From Paulinella micropora (Eukaryota; Cercozoa; Imbricatea; Euglyphida; Paulinellidae), in the NCBI GenBank assembly GCA_019918135.1, contig WBZZ01003282.1, forward strand, positions 285,001 to 330,000: a stretch of DNA of 45,000 nucleotides, given 5' to 3'. The position numbers and the translations under genes are program-made. A model generated the notes under the pieces. The model did no database searches. It was not told where the DNA came from and saw nothing but the letters and a program-made list of their open reading frames with translations. Shown here piece by piece: positions 9,599 to 20,100 of this stretch. The first letter of the stretch is position 1. Each line of letters begins with the position of its first letter.

Positions 9599-9925
9599 AT
9601 GGTAGTTAAAACAACTCGTGTTGAAGTCATTCCAACAATCGGCAAACGAACTATTAACTCAAGCACAAACATGGCTGGAGGTAAAAAGAAGACTGGTCGC
9701 AAGAAGAAGCAAGGAGGCAAGGGACAAGCAGGTGGTAAAATCAACTGGCAAAAAGTTGGCAAAACGGTCTTTGCCGTTGATAAATTTCTTCGCGGTAATA
9801 AGTTAATCTCAAGGACTGCTGGAGCATTAAGTAGTGTCGGGGTGCCTTACGCAGGTAGTGTTGGTGCTGTAGCATCAAGACTGGGGTATGGTAAGCAGAG
9901 AGGACGCGGGGCCCTTAAATTCTAA
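9599..9925 (+). CDS. Basic Gly/Lys-rich virion-type peptide precursor
   Basis: A 108-aa, very basic protein with a short N-terminal arm, a central Lys/Gly tract (AGGKKKTGRKKKQGGKGQAGGK), then a conserved amphipathic part (INWQKVGKTVFAVDKFL...LISR) and a C-terminal GYGKQRG..ALKF. The ortholog at 34971-35285 matches from the AGGKKK tract to the end. Repeated GG-K and GG-A sites and a location directly before the protease gene recall the small basic core or membrane-lytic peptides of adenoviruses, which are protease substrates; that role is inferred. The gene ends at 9925 and the structured repeat starts one base later. Confidence 0.78.
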   Translation: MVVKTTRVEVIPTIGKRTINSSTNMAGGKKKTGRKKKQGGKGQAGGKINWQKVGKTVFAVDKFLRGNKLISRTAGALSSVGVPYAGSVGAVASRLGYGKQRGRGALKF

Positions 9926-9926
9926 A

Positions 9927-10047
9927 GATATTTTGTTCTGACTGCCGTCATCACAAAACATCGATGACCATTATTTTTTTCAAAAATAAAAAACGATGTT
10001 TTAGAATAAGCGAGAATGCGAAGCATGAAGCGCCATTCTAAAATATC
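9927..10047 (+). repeat. Structured ~121-bp repeat, copy B
   Basis: Same 5' and 3' ends and the same three stems as copy A at 4268-4389. The cap stem is ATGC-gaa-GCAT here against GTGC-gtca-GCAC in copy A, a compensatory G-C to A-T change. It starts one base after the stop of the basic peptide gene and replaces the promoter and first codons of the protease fusion as compared with element 2. Confidence 0.85.
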
Positions 10048-12075
10048 AAAGGTAAGACCCCGCGGGTTTATAGGAATAAGAGCGGTAAGCCGTATATTAT
10101 CCAGAAGGGTAAAAAATATTATCTTAATTTCGGTAAAAAGACAAATGATATGAACACACTTCAAATTGTTAAACTTTTTATGAAATATCTAAATCGGCCA
10201 AAGACAAGACGGATACCTAAGCGAAAAGAAGACTTGCGAAAAGTCCAGAGTTTGTCGGAGATTGAGCAAAATACTAGAACCGCCATTAATGACCACTTAG
10301 ACAAACTCAGAAAGGAAAAATACGAAAAGATTGATGAGATTGACCAAAAAGAGAAAAAGGCACAGGCGGATGCTGAAGAAGAAAAGAAGAGGCAGGAGCG
10401 TCGCGGAGACGCAGATGCAAAGGAAAGGCAGGATGAGTTAGCAAGGATACACCGCAATGAACTATCAGATATTAAGGAACGACAAGAACAAAAAGCCAGA
10501 GAACTAAGAAGGGAGCAAAAACTCATAGATGATGTAAAATATGAAGAGGATAGAAAAAATAGGATACAAGCATTACCACCGCCACAGCAATATCAATATA
10601 TTATGCCACCACAGCAGTGACAACCACAAGCACCGCCACAAGCACCGCCACAAGCACCACCCCAAGCACCAGCCTTACCTAATTTAGGAGATGAAGCACC
10701 ATTGAAAACGAAAGAGCAATATGAGGAAGAAAAAAAGCAAAAGCAGAAAGATATTGAAACACTGAAATTAGCAGGATATACAGATAAATTCATTAAAAAG
10801 ATGAGTCTCAAAGACTTACAAAAAGCCAGTCAAGATATTCAGATGGCTATAGCCACAGCGACATCTTTAGAAGAACAGAAAAAATTAGCAGAAGAATATA
10901 AAGAAAAACTTGAAAAGGAAAAAAAGAAAGCGGAAGAAAAGGGTAAGCATATTGAAAATTTACAAATTAATCAATTTTTAATCTCTGGATTTTCAAAAAC
11001 TTATCACCCAACCATTACCATAAAAGAGTTAGCACAGGCTTTAAAAAAGAGACTAGATAATGACGGTCATAACAAATTAAATTACAAAGACACTTCAAAG
11101 TGGATTATTAACATGATTAAAAGGTTTAATATTGATGTTGGAAGTGAGGTGGAAAACGTAAAAAGAAAAGTGGCGGATTATGCTAGATATGAAGAGTACA
11201 TGGGTATTAATGAGCAAAAAGGTAGTGGAGCGAAGACATTAGAAGAATTAATTGATAAGGTATTTTCAATAAAAATAATTAAAAAATATTTATCCCGCAA
11301 AGATTGGAAACACACAATGAATAAAAAGGACTTTGTAAATACTCTAACGAACAAAATGACAATAGCCCCAAATGTTGATAAACAAGTTTCAAATGATTTA
11401 AATGTTGATGAAGGGATGCCTCAACAACTACCCCCGCCACCAGAGCCGGCAACAGATACGACTACATCGCCAGACCAAACATCACTAGAGGAGACAACCA
11501 TACCACCGAGTGACGCGGAGACACCAGAGCCACAACAAGCAGAGCCAGAGCAACCACAGCAAGAGGGTGAGGGGCGGGGACTAATGACTAATGAAATAGA
11601 CGACATAATGAAAAAATATGGATGGTATCTCGGAGCAATAGCCAGTGATGAAATCTATAAGTTGAAGCCCGGAAGCAGAAAGCGATACGGATTTATTATG
11701 AATTTAGATAATCACAAACAAGCGGGGTCTCATTGGATTGCTATATGGGTAAGTCTGGATAAAGACAGGAGTGTTGAAGTCTATGACCCATTAGCACTTT
11801 ACCAACCAACGGAAGACTTTCAACAACAAATGAAAAGACTAATTGACCAAAGCCACCCCGATAGTTATTTGTTAATGAAAGTTAATCAAGTAAAAGAGCA
11901 GAGTGATACGAGCGACACATGTGGATGGCACTCAATGCGGTTTCTTTTAGAGCGAGCAAAAGGAGTGCGATTTAAATTTGCTAGTGGCTATACAGACTTA
12001 AAAGAAGACGAAGCAGAAAAATTAAAAGCACAGAATGGGTATGGAGATGGTGAGGGATTTAATACATTTATCTGA
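10042..12075 (+). pseudogene. PRO: Adenain-like cysteine protease fusion, with an in-frame stop and lost start
   Basis: Collinear with the 659-aa fusion at 32905-34884. N-terminal part: a small DNA-binding-like segment (PRVYRNKSGKPYI..KKYYLNFG), then long charged coiled coil and a Pro/Gln repeat. C-terminal part (from about 11590): adenovirus-type C5 protease with GSHWIAIW (His), YDPLA (Asp at the adenain Glu position) and Gln-x6-Cys in the segment QSDTSDTCGW, the same Q-to-C spacing as adenain; His and Cys are residues 344 and 407 counted from ATG 10702. A TGA at 10618-10620 interrupts the Pro/Gln repeat in frame. There is no ATG between the upstream TAA (10039) and ATG 10150, because the structured repeat occupies the 5' end. 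The protease domain alone could still be made from 10702. Role: cleavage of capsid precursors. Confidence 0.9.
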
Positions 12076-12090
12076 ATTATGTATTAAATA

Positions 12091-12120
12091 AAAGAATATA
12101 AAAGAATATAAAAGAATATG
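12091..12120 (+). repeat. AAAGAATATA x3 tandem repeat
   Basis: Three 10-bp units run into the start codon of the GIY-YIG gene, the last one ending in ATATG. It probably acts as its AT-rich promoter or marks the insertion edge of this gene. Confidence 0.85.
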
Positions 12121-12702
12121 CCAGACTACAAGCAAGGAAAGATTTATGCTATCAGGTCTCACCAGACTGACAAAATTTATATTGGTTCAACAACTCAAAC
12201 ATTAGCGATGAGAATTGCTAAACATAGAATAAGTTATAAAAGTTGGAAAAATGGAAAAACTAATTACATGACTTCTTTTGAAATTATTAAGTATGATGAT
12301 GCTTACATAGAGTTGATTGAAATATTTCCATGTGATAATAAAATGGAATTAGACAGAAAGGAAGGGGAACATATAAGAAATATAGATTGTGTTAATAAAT
12401 ACATAGCAGGAAGAACTGAAAAAGAATATTATGAAGATAACAAAGAAAAACATAAAATTCGCAAGACAAACTATTTGAAAAAGTATTATGAAAATAATAA
12501 AGAAAAGATTTCTGCTTACAAAAAAGAATGGTGTAAAGCAAATATAGATAAAATAGTTGAAAGGATGCGAAAAAAATATATATGTGAGTGTGGTGCTTGC
12601 TTAACTCAAGTCAAAAGGAATAGACACGAAAAATCAAACAATCATATAAATTACATTAATAGTTTATATAATTTTGAAGATGTCCAAAAATTGTTTGAAT
12701 AA
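12118..12702 (+). CDS. GIY-YIG endonuclease with C-terminal zinc finger
   Basis: A 194-aa protein. Residues 7-23 carry the two half motifs (KIYAIRS and KIYIGS), followed by the helix with a conserved Arg (LAMRIAKHR) and the catalytic Glu region (ELDRKEGEHIR, probable Glu82) with a downstream Asn (CVNK). Residues 100-150 are repeated NKEK-type helices, common in GIY-YIG proteins of giant viruses. The C-terminus is a C-x-C-x11-H-x5-H finger (C156, C158, H170, H176), the same spacing as in the terminal ORF proteins of this element. The gene sits between the protease and penton genes, where element 2 has only 94 bases, so it is an insertion, probably a homing or selfish nuclease. Confidence 0.92.
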   Translation: MPDYKQGKIYAIRSHQTDKIYIGSTTQTLAMRIAKHRISYKSWKNGKTNYMTSFEIIKYDDAYIELIEIFPCDNKMELDRKEGEHIRNIDCVNKYIAGRTEKEYYEDNKEKHKIRKTNYLKKYYENNKEKISAYKKEWCKANIDKIVERMRKKYICECGACLTQVKRNRHEKSNNHINYINSLYNFEDVQKLFE

Positions 12703-12708
12703 TATACA
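12701..12708 (+). promoter_or_regulatory. AATATACA element abutting a start codon
   Basis: The exact octamer AATATACA lies directly against the ATG of the penton gene. The same octamer abuts the ATG at 24322 and at 28169. It overlaps the stop codon of the preceding GIY-YIG gene. Confidence 0.55.
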
Positions 12709-13522
12709 ATGGACTATAAGGGAGGAAGAAGTTCTGGAATCTATTATGTCAATAGTAAAAACAGGATAACAGGCACAGACTCAGATTTTACACACGAGAT
12801 AAACTTAAAATCACTAGACAATCCAACACACTGCAAAATTCTTCATATATATGTGCCGAAGTCGTATTACTCTGTGGCTTCACCATATAATACTTTTACA
12901 TTGTCCGAAGACGGATATGAGGCTTTAATTACGATACCTGAAGGAAACTACACAATGAACAACTTAAAAAAATAAACTATCTGAGATACTGACGGCAGAC
13001 AGCCCGAATGACTATACTTATGTTGTCTCAAGCAACAATACCAACACAGACCCCGAGGATGGCAAATTAACATTCAGTGTGTCAAATAACGGAGGTATTC
13101 AACCGCGGTTTATATTTGATGGTGATACACGTATTCATGAGGTTATGGGTTTTGATAGAAATTCAACATATTTCTTTGCTAATGATTTTATTAAATCGCC
13201 AAATGTAATTATTTTAACTGGAGAAAAAACTCTGTATCTTCAATCGGATTTGGTGAATGAAGGTGATAATCACGTGCTACAAGAAATATACACAGCAAAC
13301 GAAATTCCTTTTGGTTCTGTCATTTATGACGGCTCTGGAAGCGAATACGGGAAAACATTGTCCGCTAATTCAAACAATGTATTCAGGTTTTACTTGACGG
13401 ACGAAAACGACCAAGCGATTAATCTTAATGGTTTAGGCATCGTTATGACATTGCTTGTTTATCGTGAAACGAATTATTTTAGTTTATTTAATTCATTCTT
13501 CAATCTGTTGAAAGCAAGGTAA
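12709..13522 (+). pseudogene. mCP: Penton-like minor capsid protein, frameshifted
   Basis: Ortholog of the intact 271-aa protein at 31995-32810. The first 88 residues read from ATG 12709 (YYVNSKNRITGTDSDFTHEI, KILHIYVPKSYYSVASPYN). An A7 run at 12966-12972 then shifts the frame and creates an early TAA. The remainder, including RIHEVMGFDR, TGEKTLYLQSDL and NGLGIVMTLLVYRETNYF, stays open to 13522. The predicted beta-rich fold, the size and the position immediately before the major capsid gene fit the single-jelly-roll penton of Polintons. Role: pentameric vertices of the capsid. The break is a homopolymer length change, so a sequencing error is possible. Confidence 0.85.
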
Positions 13523-13612
13523 AGATATTTTAATTTTGATTTAATTATTTTTTTTCTATAAATATATTCTTGTGAATTAGTTAATTTACAACACTTCAAA
13601 AAAAAAGAAAAA

Positions 13613-15074
13613 ATGCCTGTCCAATATGGAGGAGAACTAGTCCATCAGACTAAGGAACTGCTCACGGGTAAGTATGAATTGAACAAACTTACCACTCGTG
13701 AAGGCTCACAACCCGTCGCACTTACTACTGCTGGTGGTCTGGAAAACACCTTTGAAATTCCTACTAGACCTTTGAACCTTGCGAGGAGTGTGTTGCGATT
13801 TACATACACTCCGTCTGGTGGAGGTGCTGGCGGTCGCTACAATCGTATCTATATGGATTGTCTGTCTATGATTAAAACTATTGAACTGCGAAGCCGAAGC
13901 GGTCAGTATTTGTGTAATCTTCAACACGTGGGTAATTACACAAAGATGATTTGGAAACCAGAAATGAAGTATGAAAAATTTATGGCACTTGAAAATCATG
14001 GTGCTGGTGTGGCTAGCGGTGCTATGCTTCAAAAGTGTAATGCTGGAAAAGTTGAAATCGGAACTAGAGCGGAAAGGCGGGCGATTACTACTGGTGGGAC
14101 TTATGATGCTGTTAGGGATGCTATTCAAACATACTACAAAGTGCCTCTTGTTAATGCCCGTCGCCACGATGATACCGCTCTCGCTGATAGCACTGCTGGA
14201 AATTATAGTTTGGTTAATGTTCCTTTTGAGGAGGCTAAGTATTTTGAAGGCGGTGGTGATAATACTGCTACCCCTGTTATTAATGTTAAGTTTCCTTTGG
14301 GTATGTTGTTTGGCACTATTTTTGAACTGGATAAGACTATTGGATTTAATGAAATTTTTGGATTTGCGGATTGTGTGGGCTGAAACCAACCGCTCTTCAT
14401 TCTATGGTGCTGATGCGAGTGCTATCTCTGCTGGTGCTACCGCTACGACCGCTGGGGCTATTGTCTCTAACCTAAATCTATTCCTTGCTGTTGAGACTGA
14501 CCCAAATGTCATCCTCGGAGTCCAGCAAAAGATTGCGGGTGAAGGCTTTCCATTTAAGATTGAGTATCCTATCGCTTGGAAGCAAAGTCTTCAAACAACT
14601 CAGCAAAATTTTGTTATCAAAATGAACCGCTCGCAGGGTGAGAGAATTCGTCGTATCTATACATCTGTCTTTAACAGCACTGAGAGTGCCAATACTTCTT
14701 TTGATAATGATAATAGAGCAGATGGTAAAGTTATTACTTATTACACAACACTTGATGGAACTCGTCTCCAACAATTTGACGTTGACACATCTGAGAATGA
14801 AGACTATATGATTTTGAAGGATAAGTTGAAGGGGAGTGCTATCCTAAACAGCGATGTCTATCATTACAACTGGTTCCACGTAGATACTTGGGATAACAAC
14901 CGCCCGCTATGCGATAAGGATACCGACGGCTATGAGGTGAGTGGTCTAAGCCTTGACACCGAGAGACGATATGAATTTTCGGCAACTACTCCCAATGCTA
15001 TCCAAAACCATGACACATTCGCCATTCTTCAGCGAAGTGTGCTTGTGAAGGGAATTGAAATTTTGATGAGTTAA
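13613..15074 (+). pseudogene. MCP: Major capsid protein (double jelly-roll type), frameshifted
   Basis: Ortholog of the 524-aa protein at 30309-31883. The first frame runs from MPVQYGGEL through RPLNLARSVLRFTYT, YMDCLSMIKTIELRSRSG and NYTKMIWKPE to 14383. At a T5 run (14355-14359) the frame changes, and the second half continues as LRIVWAET...NLNLFLAVETDPNVI...VFNSTESANTSF...NNRPLC to 15074. Total coding length is close to the intact ortholog. Position downstream of the penton gene and full-length collinearity support the assignment; the double jelly-roll fold is known for Polinton major capsids and is not shown directly here. One break in the middle separates the two halves. Confidence 0.88.
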
Positions 15075-15121
15075 AAAAGAATAATAAAAATAAAAAATAT
15101 TTTTTTGTTTATATATACGAT

Positions 15122-16360
15122 ATGCCCCACTAGAGAAACTTAATCGCACAAAATCCAGACGGCGAATTTATAAATGTCAGTGTTGGATATGATGGGCATG
15201 TTGAAACCAATAATATGAAAACCGCTTTCGGTGAAACAACTACTGCACAATTAACACCAGTATTACAAGAAATCTTTCCATATACCATTAATACAAGGGT
15301 ATGGACGAAAACAGAAATAAAATCATCTGTGTCATTTTTGGATAATATGGCTGAATTGAAAACAACTGCTGATGATACATCACAAGCAGTAATGGTAAGT
15401 AAAAAAAGAATAAAATACAGAACAGGTACTGGAATTATGTGTCGTTTTACTGCCTTATGGGATATAGATGAAGCCGAAGGCTATCAATCATTTATTGGAA
15501 TAGGAGAAAGTGATGTCAACAACGGATTCTATTTCTTTATGGATGATGCCGCAGGAATGCACATTCTTCATTCAATAGCAGGAGTTGACAATTTTATTCA
15601 ACAAGAAGACTGGAGCGACCCGTGCGACGGGACGGGCGATATGCCACTTATGGATTGGAGTAAAGGAAATGTATTCCAAATTCAATTTCAATATTTAGGC
15701 TTTGGTGCTATTAAGTTTTCTATTGAAAATCCAAAGACGGGCGAAGTTCAATTAGTCCATACAATTAAGTATGCGAATGCTCATACAGGTGTGAGTCTGC
15801 GAAATACAACTTTACCATTTTCTGCGGGTATATTTAATGCTAATGGAGGTGAAGGGATACAAATTTTAAAAACTGCTAGTTGTAGTTTGTTTGTTGAAGG
15901 CTTCAACACTATTAATACAAGTATTACAAATACGGCGGAAGGAGACGAAAAAACAAGCACAACCGAAAGCCCCATTTTAAGTATCAGGAATAAAGCACTA
16001 TTCAACAATAGTCTAACCAATTATTCAAATGTCTTTCCTTCATTAATAAGTATTACTAATGAGGATACAAAATCAAATATTGTAAAAATGATATTGAACG
16101 GAACACTGACGGGGGCTGGTTTTGTTGATGTGGATGCTAAAACTTCAATCGTAGATATAGATACTAAAGCAACCGCTGTAGCGAATGGAACAACAATTTT
16201 TAAACTTTATGTAAATGCCACCTCAACACAACAGATTAATCTCAGAAACTACGATATTCAATTAACACCAAATGATACTTTGACATTCACACAAAAGGCT
16301 GTGTCGGCTGGGGCTGGTAGTAATATTAATGTTATTGTTAATTTTATAGAGGACCAATGA
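15122..16360 (+). pseudogene. Virion-type 381+ aa protein with TAG at codon 4
   Basis: Ortholog of the protein at 29018-30256. By comparison the start is ATG 15122, but codon 4 is TAG (15131-15133) where the ortholog has Gln, a change explained by one C-to-T transition. An internal ATG at 15215 opens a 381-aa frame that retains nearly everything (KTAFGETTTAQLTPVLQEIF, KYRTGTGIMCRFTALW, GFGAIKFSIENPKTGEVQ, NYDIQLTPNDTLTF). It is beta-rich with no membrane segment. It follows the capsid genes, so a structural role is likely, and the N-terminal FGE..TAQLTPV layout loosely recalls a virion protein family of large phages and giant viruses (weak). A truncated product may still be made. Confidence 0.75.
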
Positions 16361-16390
16361 AGCAAAAAAAGAACTAATACGAAATATCAT

Positions 16391-16771
16391 TTACTTTATC
16401 TTTTTTGGTATTATTTTTTTAACATTACCTTTTACAATAGGAGTGGTGTCGCTCGCTTTCTTTAATACACAACCTTCTTCTGTACATGTAGCAGTCGCTA
16501 TCTCTTCTCCTACATTAGCCTTTATTTCAGTAATCCCCGTTTCTTTCAAATCGGTTGCCGTAAAAGGAGTGCTTTCTTCCTCCATCATTTTCGTCAATGT
16601 CTCCTCTAACGGAATAACTACTTTAACATTATCGTCCCTTGGCTTGTATTGCTCATAGAAAGAAACAATGTCGGGCTTTGTCCATTTAATGGTCGGCTTT
16701 TTTATTTCGCCGTCAAGGTTCCATTTTTCAATTTCATTCACGTAGTCCTGCTTGGTGCTTAGGTCTGTCAT
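16391..16771 (-). CDS. Small unrecognised protein specific to element 1
   Basis: A 126-aa acidic protein, convergent with the preceding gene. N-terminal helical part (TDLSTKQDYVNEIEKWNL) with a KWTKPDIVSFYEQYKPRD segment, then a Thr/Glu-rich middle (EETLTKMMEEESTPF) and a Lys-rich end. No membrane segment or recognised motif, and no counterpart in element 2, where a DUF3223-type gene lies at the equivalent place. ATG 16769-16771 is preceded by an AT-rich TATACATATATCA-type stretch. Confidence 0.6.
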   Translation of the reverse strand: MTDLSTKQDYVNEIEKWNLDGEIKKPTIKWTKPDIVSFYEQYKPRDDNVKVVIPLEETLTKMMEEESTPFTATDLKETGITEIKANVGEEIATATCTEEGCVLKKASDTTPIVKGNVKKIIPKKIK

Positions 16772-16802
16772 TGATATATGTATAGCAAAATTTTATTTTT
16801 TA

Positions 16803-17090
16803 TTATAAATATTTTTTTACTTCACTTTTAATGTCCGTAAATTTATCAAACCACGGCTGTTTCATAACCCATTCAAGGTATGGCTTATCAATAGTTGCAA
16901 CATCTTGAATTTTTTTTCCTTTGTATTTGCCAAATGGAAAAGTATCCTTTGGTTTTCCTTCTCTACTTTTTTCAATCGCCTTAATTTCTTCATTAATTAC
17001 CTGTTGCACATCTTTTACTGAAAAGAATTCCTTCTTCTTCTCAATTGAAAGTTGTTCAAATTTTTTACATAGTCTGGTGAGGGTGGTCAT
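16803..17090 (-). CDS. Small protein with ExoX C-terminal-like domain
   Basis: A 95-aa protein. Residues about 50-82 hold FPFGKYKGKKIQDVATID followed by KPYLEWVMKQPWF, the signature of the short domain found at the C-terminus of exodeoxyribonuclease X and in stand-alone small proteins (DUF3820-like). The catalytic DEDD exonuclease domain is absent. The ortholog at 28169-28351 is even shorter (60 aa) but keeps YGKYKKMKIEDVAKIDKEYLEW. In both elements it lies next to the polymerase gene, so a role in replication, perhaps DNA-end binding, is plausible (inference). TCTATATAGA lies just before the ATG. Confidence 0.75.
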   Translation of the reverse strand: MTTLTRLCKKFEQLSIEKKKEFFSVKDVQQVINEEIKAIEKSREGKPKDTFPFGKYKGKKIQDVATIDKPYLEWVMKQPWFDKFTDIKSEVKKYL

Positions 17091-17167
17091 CGGTCTATAT
17101 AGAGTGGTAAAAAAATTTATTGAAAAAAATTAATTATTTGATATTTGATATTTTGTTCATAAATTTT

Positions 17168-20100
17168 TTAAAATCCAAAAGGTCTAGTTTCAATCGCATT
17201 CTCTACAATTCCGATAACTTGTCTTTTCGTATATGTAAAACTAAATATCTTTTCTAAGTATTCGCTTGTTATTTTTTTCTTTTGTTTATCTCTTGTAATT
17301 TTGTTGTTTTCTATTATAACTACTTTTCCAGACTTCTCAATTCGCTTAGCAATCCGTAATTCTTCATCAGTCTCCAACAATTCATCCAGTTCATTTTTTC
17401 CATTCTCAAATAATTCAGTGTTTGTAATACCTAGCCCGCAACTTATTACACTTAACATATTCGGTAAATTCAATGCTTTTTTCGTTTCATAGTTCATACT
17501 AAATCCTTTTACTTTCATACTGGCTTTACCATTATCTAATAAGTATCCATAACATTTCGGCCCGCCTCCCACAAAGGTTTTTATTTTTGCTCCTTTCAAT
17601 TCATCTGTCCAATCTCCCAGTAAATCGCCTGTCTCTACATCCACCTCATTAATTTCTTTGTTAGTCGTATATATTACGCTGTCTGTGTCATGATACAATA
17701 TCCTATTGCCTAATCTGTCCATCATATTATAAAGTCTCATTCTCGCGTGGCATGTTGTAAATAAAGCAACCACAATATTTGTTTTAATCGGGTCGCTCAC
17801 CGCATCCTGTTTTAAGTCATAACTGGCTTCTACAATTTTGTCGTTAATTATGTTAATATTTATATTATCTACTGATTTATCGTTCAATAGTTTGTATAAT
17901 GTATCTTTATCCTTTATCATTTTGTTCTGTGTTTTATTTTGTTTCTGTCCAAACTTACCCCATAAAGAGTTCAAGCACAACTTAGCCACTGCTCGCCGTC
18001 CTTCGTTTTTAAATATTTTGCTTTCATCCATCTTTACACCCATTTTAATTTCCATGCTGTTTATGTAATTTTGTTTTTCTGCTTCCGTATTACATCCCGC
18101 GGGGTATCCACTGGACTCTTGTTTTACTTTCAAGAATGTCTTTATGTATTCTTTGAATAGGCTACTGCTTTGTTCTTTCCAGTGCCATACTTCATATACT
18201 TTTATCAACTTATACCCTTTCTCTAAGGCCTTGTAAATTTCTGGAGTTGCCCATGTGCCTGTTATTGCTCGTTCTTTATCTGTGTGCTTACATTCTCCAT
18301 GTTGCTCAGTCATTCCGCACTTATCGCATAAGTAATACATCATCTTACCTCTGTCCGCCTTCGGTAAGACTGGGTGTAGTAAGCCTCTAGGTGGTAGCAT
18401 CTTAACCTTAGCCACTCCGAAATATTCTCTGTTTATAATTTTATTTTTCATTTCATTTCTTTCGTAGTCATTGTTTGGTCTAATAATTATATGGTGTCCG
18501 CTTGGATAAAGGTCGTAATACATCACGGTCGGATAAAGTGAGCATATGTCAATATATTTCGCATACTCATTATCATGTAGTGATTTCCAATATAATTTCA
18601 AAGCATTCACTCTACCTCCAAACATTGCCTCTCGTGGGTTTAGTCCCTCTTGTTCAGTAATTCGTTCGTTTGTATCCTCTGCCAGTCTTTCACTTGTTTT
18701 CATCAGGCTCCATTCGCACTCCCAGACACTTATTACTTTTGCTTGTTCGTTAAGTTGTTTTTCTCTTCTCATTGTTTCCTTGTGTAGTTCACCCATTGTC
18801 TTATTTTTCTTCACATTCAAAGCATTGCTATTCCAACACTTATCACATCCGTGCCAATGACACCCGTAAAACTCATAAGCGGTTTTGTTTTTCTCATGCC
18901 ATCCATCTACATACACACGAGATTGCCCGAGTTGAAACATTTTTTCACCTCCGTTGAATGCGTGTTTAATATCGGTTTTGTCTAACCTGCTTCTGTATGC
19001 TAACCATTCTACACAAGCCCTAGAAGTCATCCTGTTTTGCTTTTCCGCTTTCAATATCGCAATTGAATTCTCTGGCATAAACTTAGCACGATACAAAGCC
19101 ATAACACAACTCGCAATAGTTGTACATTGAAAAGGGTCAATACCAAACTCTAGAAACTGGTTTCTAAAATCTATACAACCCTTTCTTAGTATATCAACAT
19201 CTGAATGACAATACTCACCGATTTCCTTCGCCATATCAAAGTGGTTATGTGCTTTCACTTGTTTGTCATACCATTCAAGAAATTCTTTTCGTTTATCTCC
19301 TCGCATCGTGTCGTAGCCGTAATGTTTCTTATGTGGCATTACACCAACATAGTTTCTATTTTTCGCCGTATTGAAGAAGTGCGGGAAGAAACCTTTCTTA
19401 AGTTCCGTAAGTCCGAATGTCTTTGGAAAGTCTGACAATGGCATCGTAAGAAAACTTAGGCTGTCTATAAACCGATACTTCTTAAGTGTCATCATCATAA
19501 TCTTACCACCTTCATAGATTACAAATGGAGTTTGTCCATTATCAACCAACCACTTAAGAATAAACTGACAATCATAACCGCGGGCATTGTGCGCAATAAA
19601 TGTAAATCCGCTGTGTTTAGTGTCAAAAGCCCAATTACAGAAATCTTGAATGTTCTTATGTATAATAGGCGGTTCCTTCGCATCGTAATACTGGCTTTCC
19701 GCATGATTAACAATGTGCTCGCCTGTGTCCTGTGTCGCTTCAAAGTCAAAGAATATGTATTGCTCTGACGGCGGTAAGATTTCTTTTTGGACTATTTCGC
19801 ACTGGTGTTCAAGCGGTTTCACTAGTTTGCAATTTCGGCATTTCGCATATCCACATTTGTGCTCATCCTTCTTTCTGTAATTAAGACCGCACGATTTACA
19901 TTTCGCTTTAATATCACAGTTTGTCGTCCTGTGATTATTAAAGCATTCAGTGTTTGGAAACTTTCTATTACACTTCTCACATTCTTTCCACTGGCTCTTG
20001 TCATTTATTCCCTTACATCCGTTGGTTTCGCAGATACTACATTTGGCTTCGCAGGCGTGCCTTTCCTTATACCCTCTTAGACATAACTCACAGAAATTCT

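Noticed and set aside
9618..9806. Alternative-frame 62-aa ORF inside the basic peptide gene
   Set aside because: Not conserved in element 2, whereas the 108-aa frame is.
13971..14383. Separate gene starting at 13971 in the capsid region
   Set aside because: Upstream of about 14355 this frame is a hydrophobic shadow of the capsid gene; only the part after the frameshift is capsid sequence.
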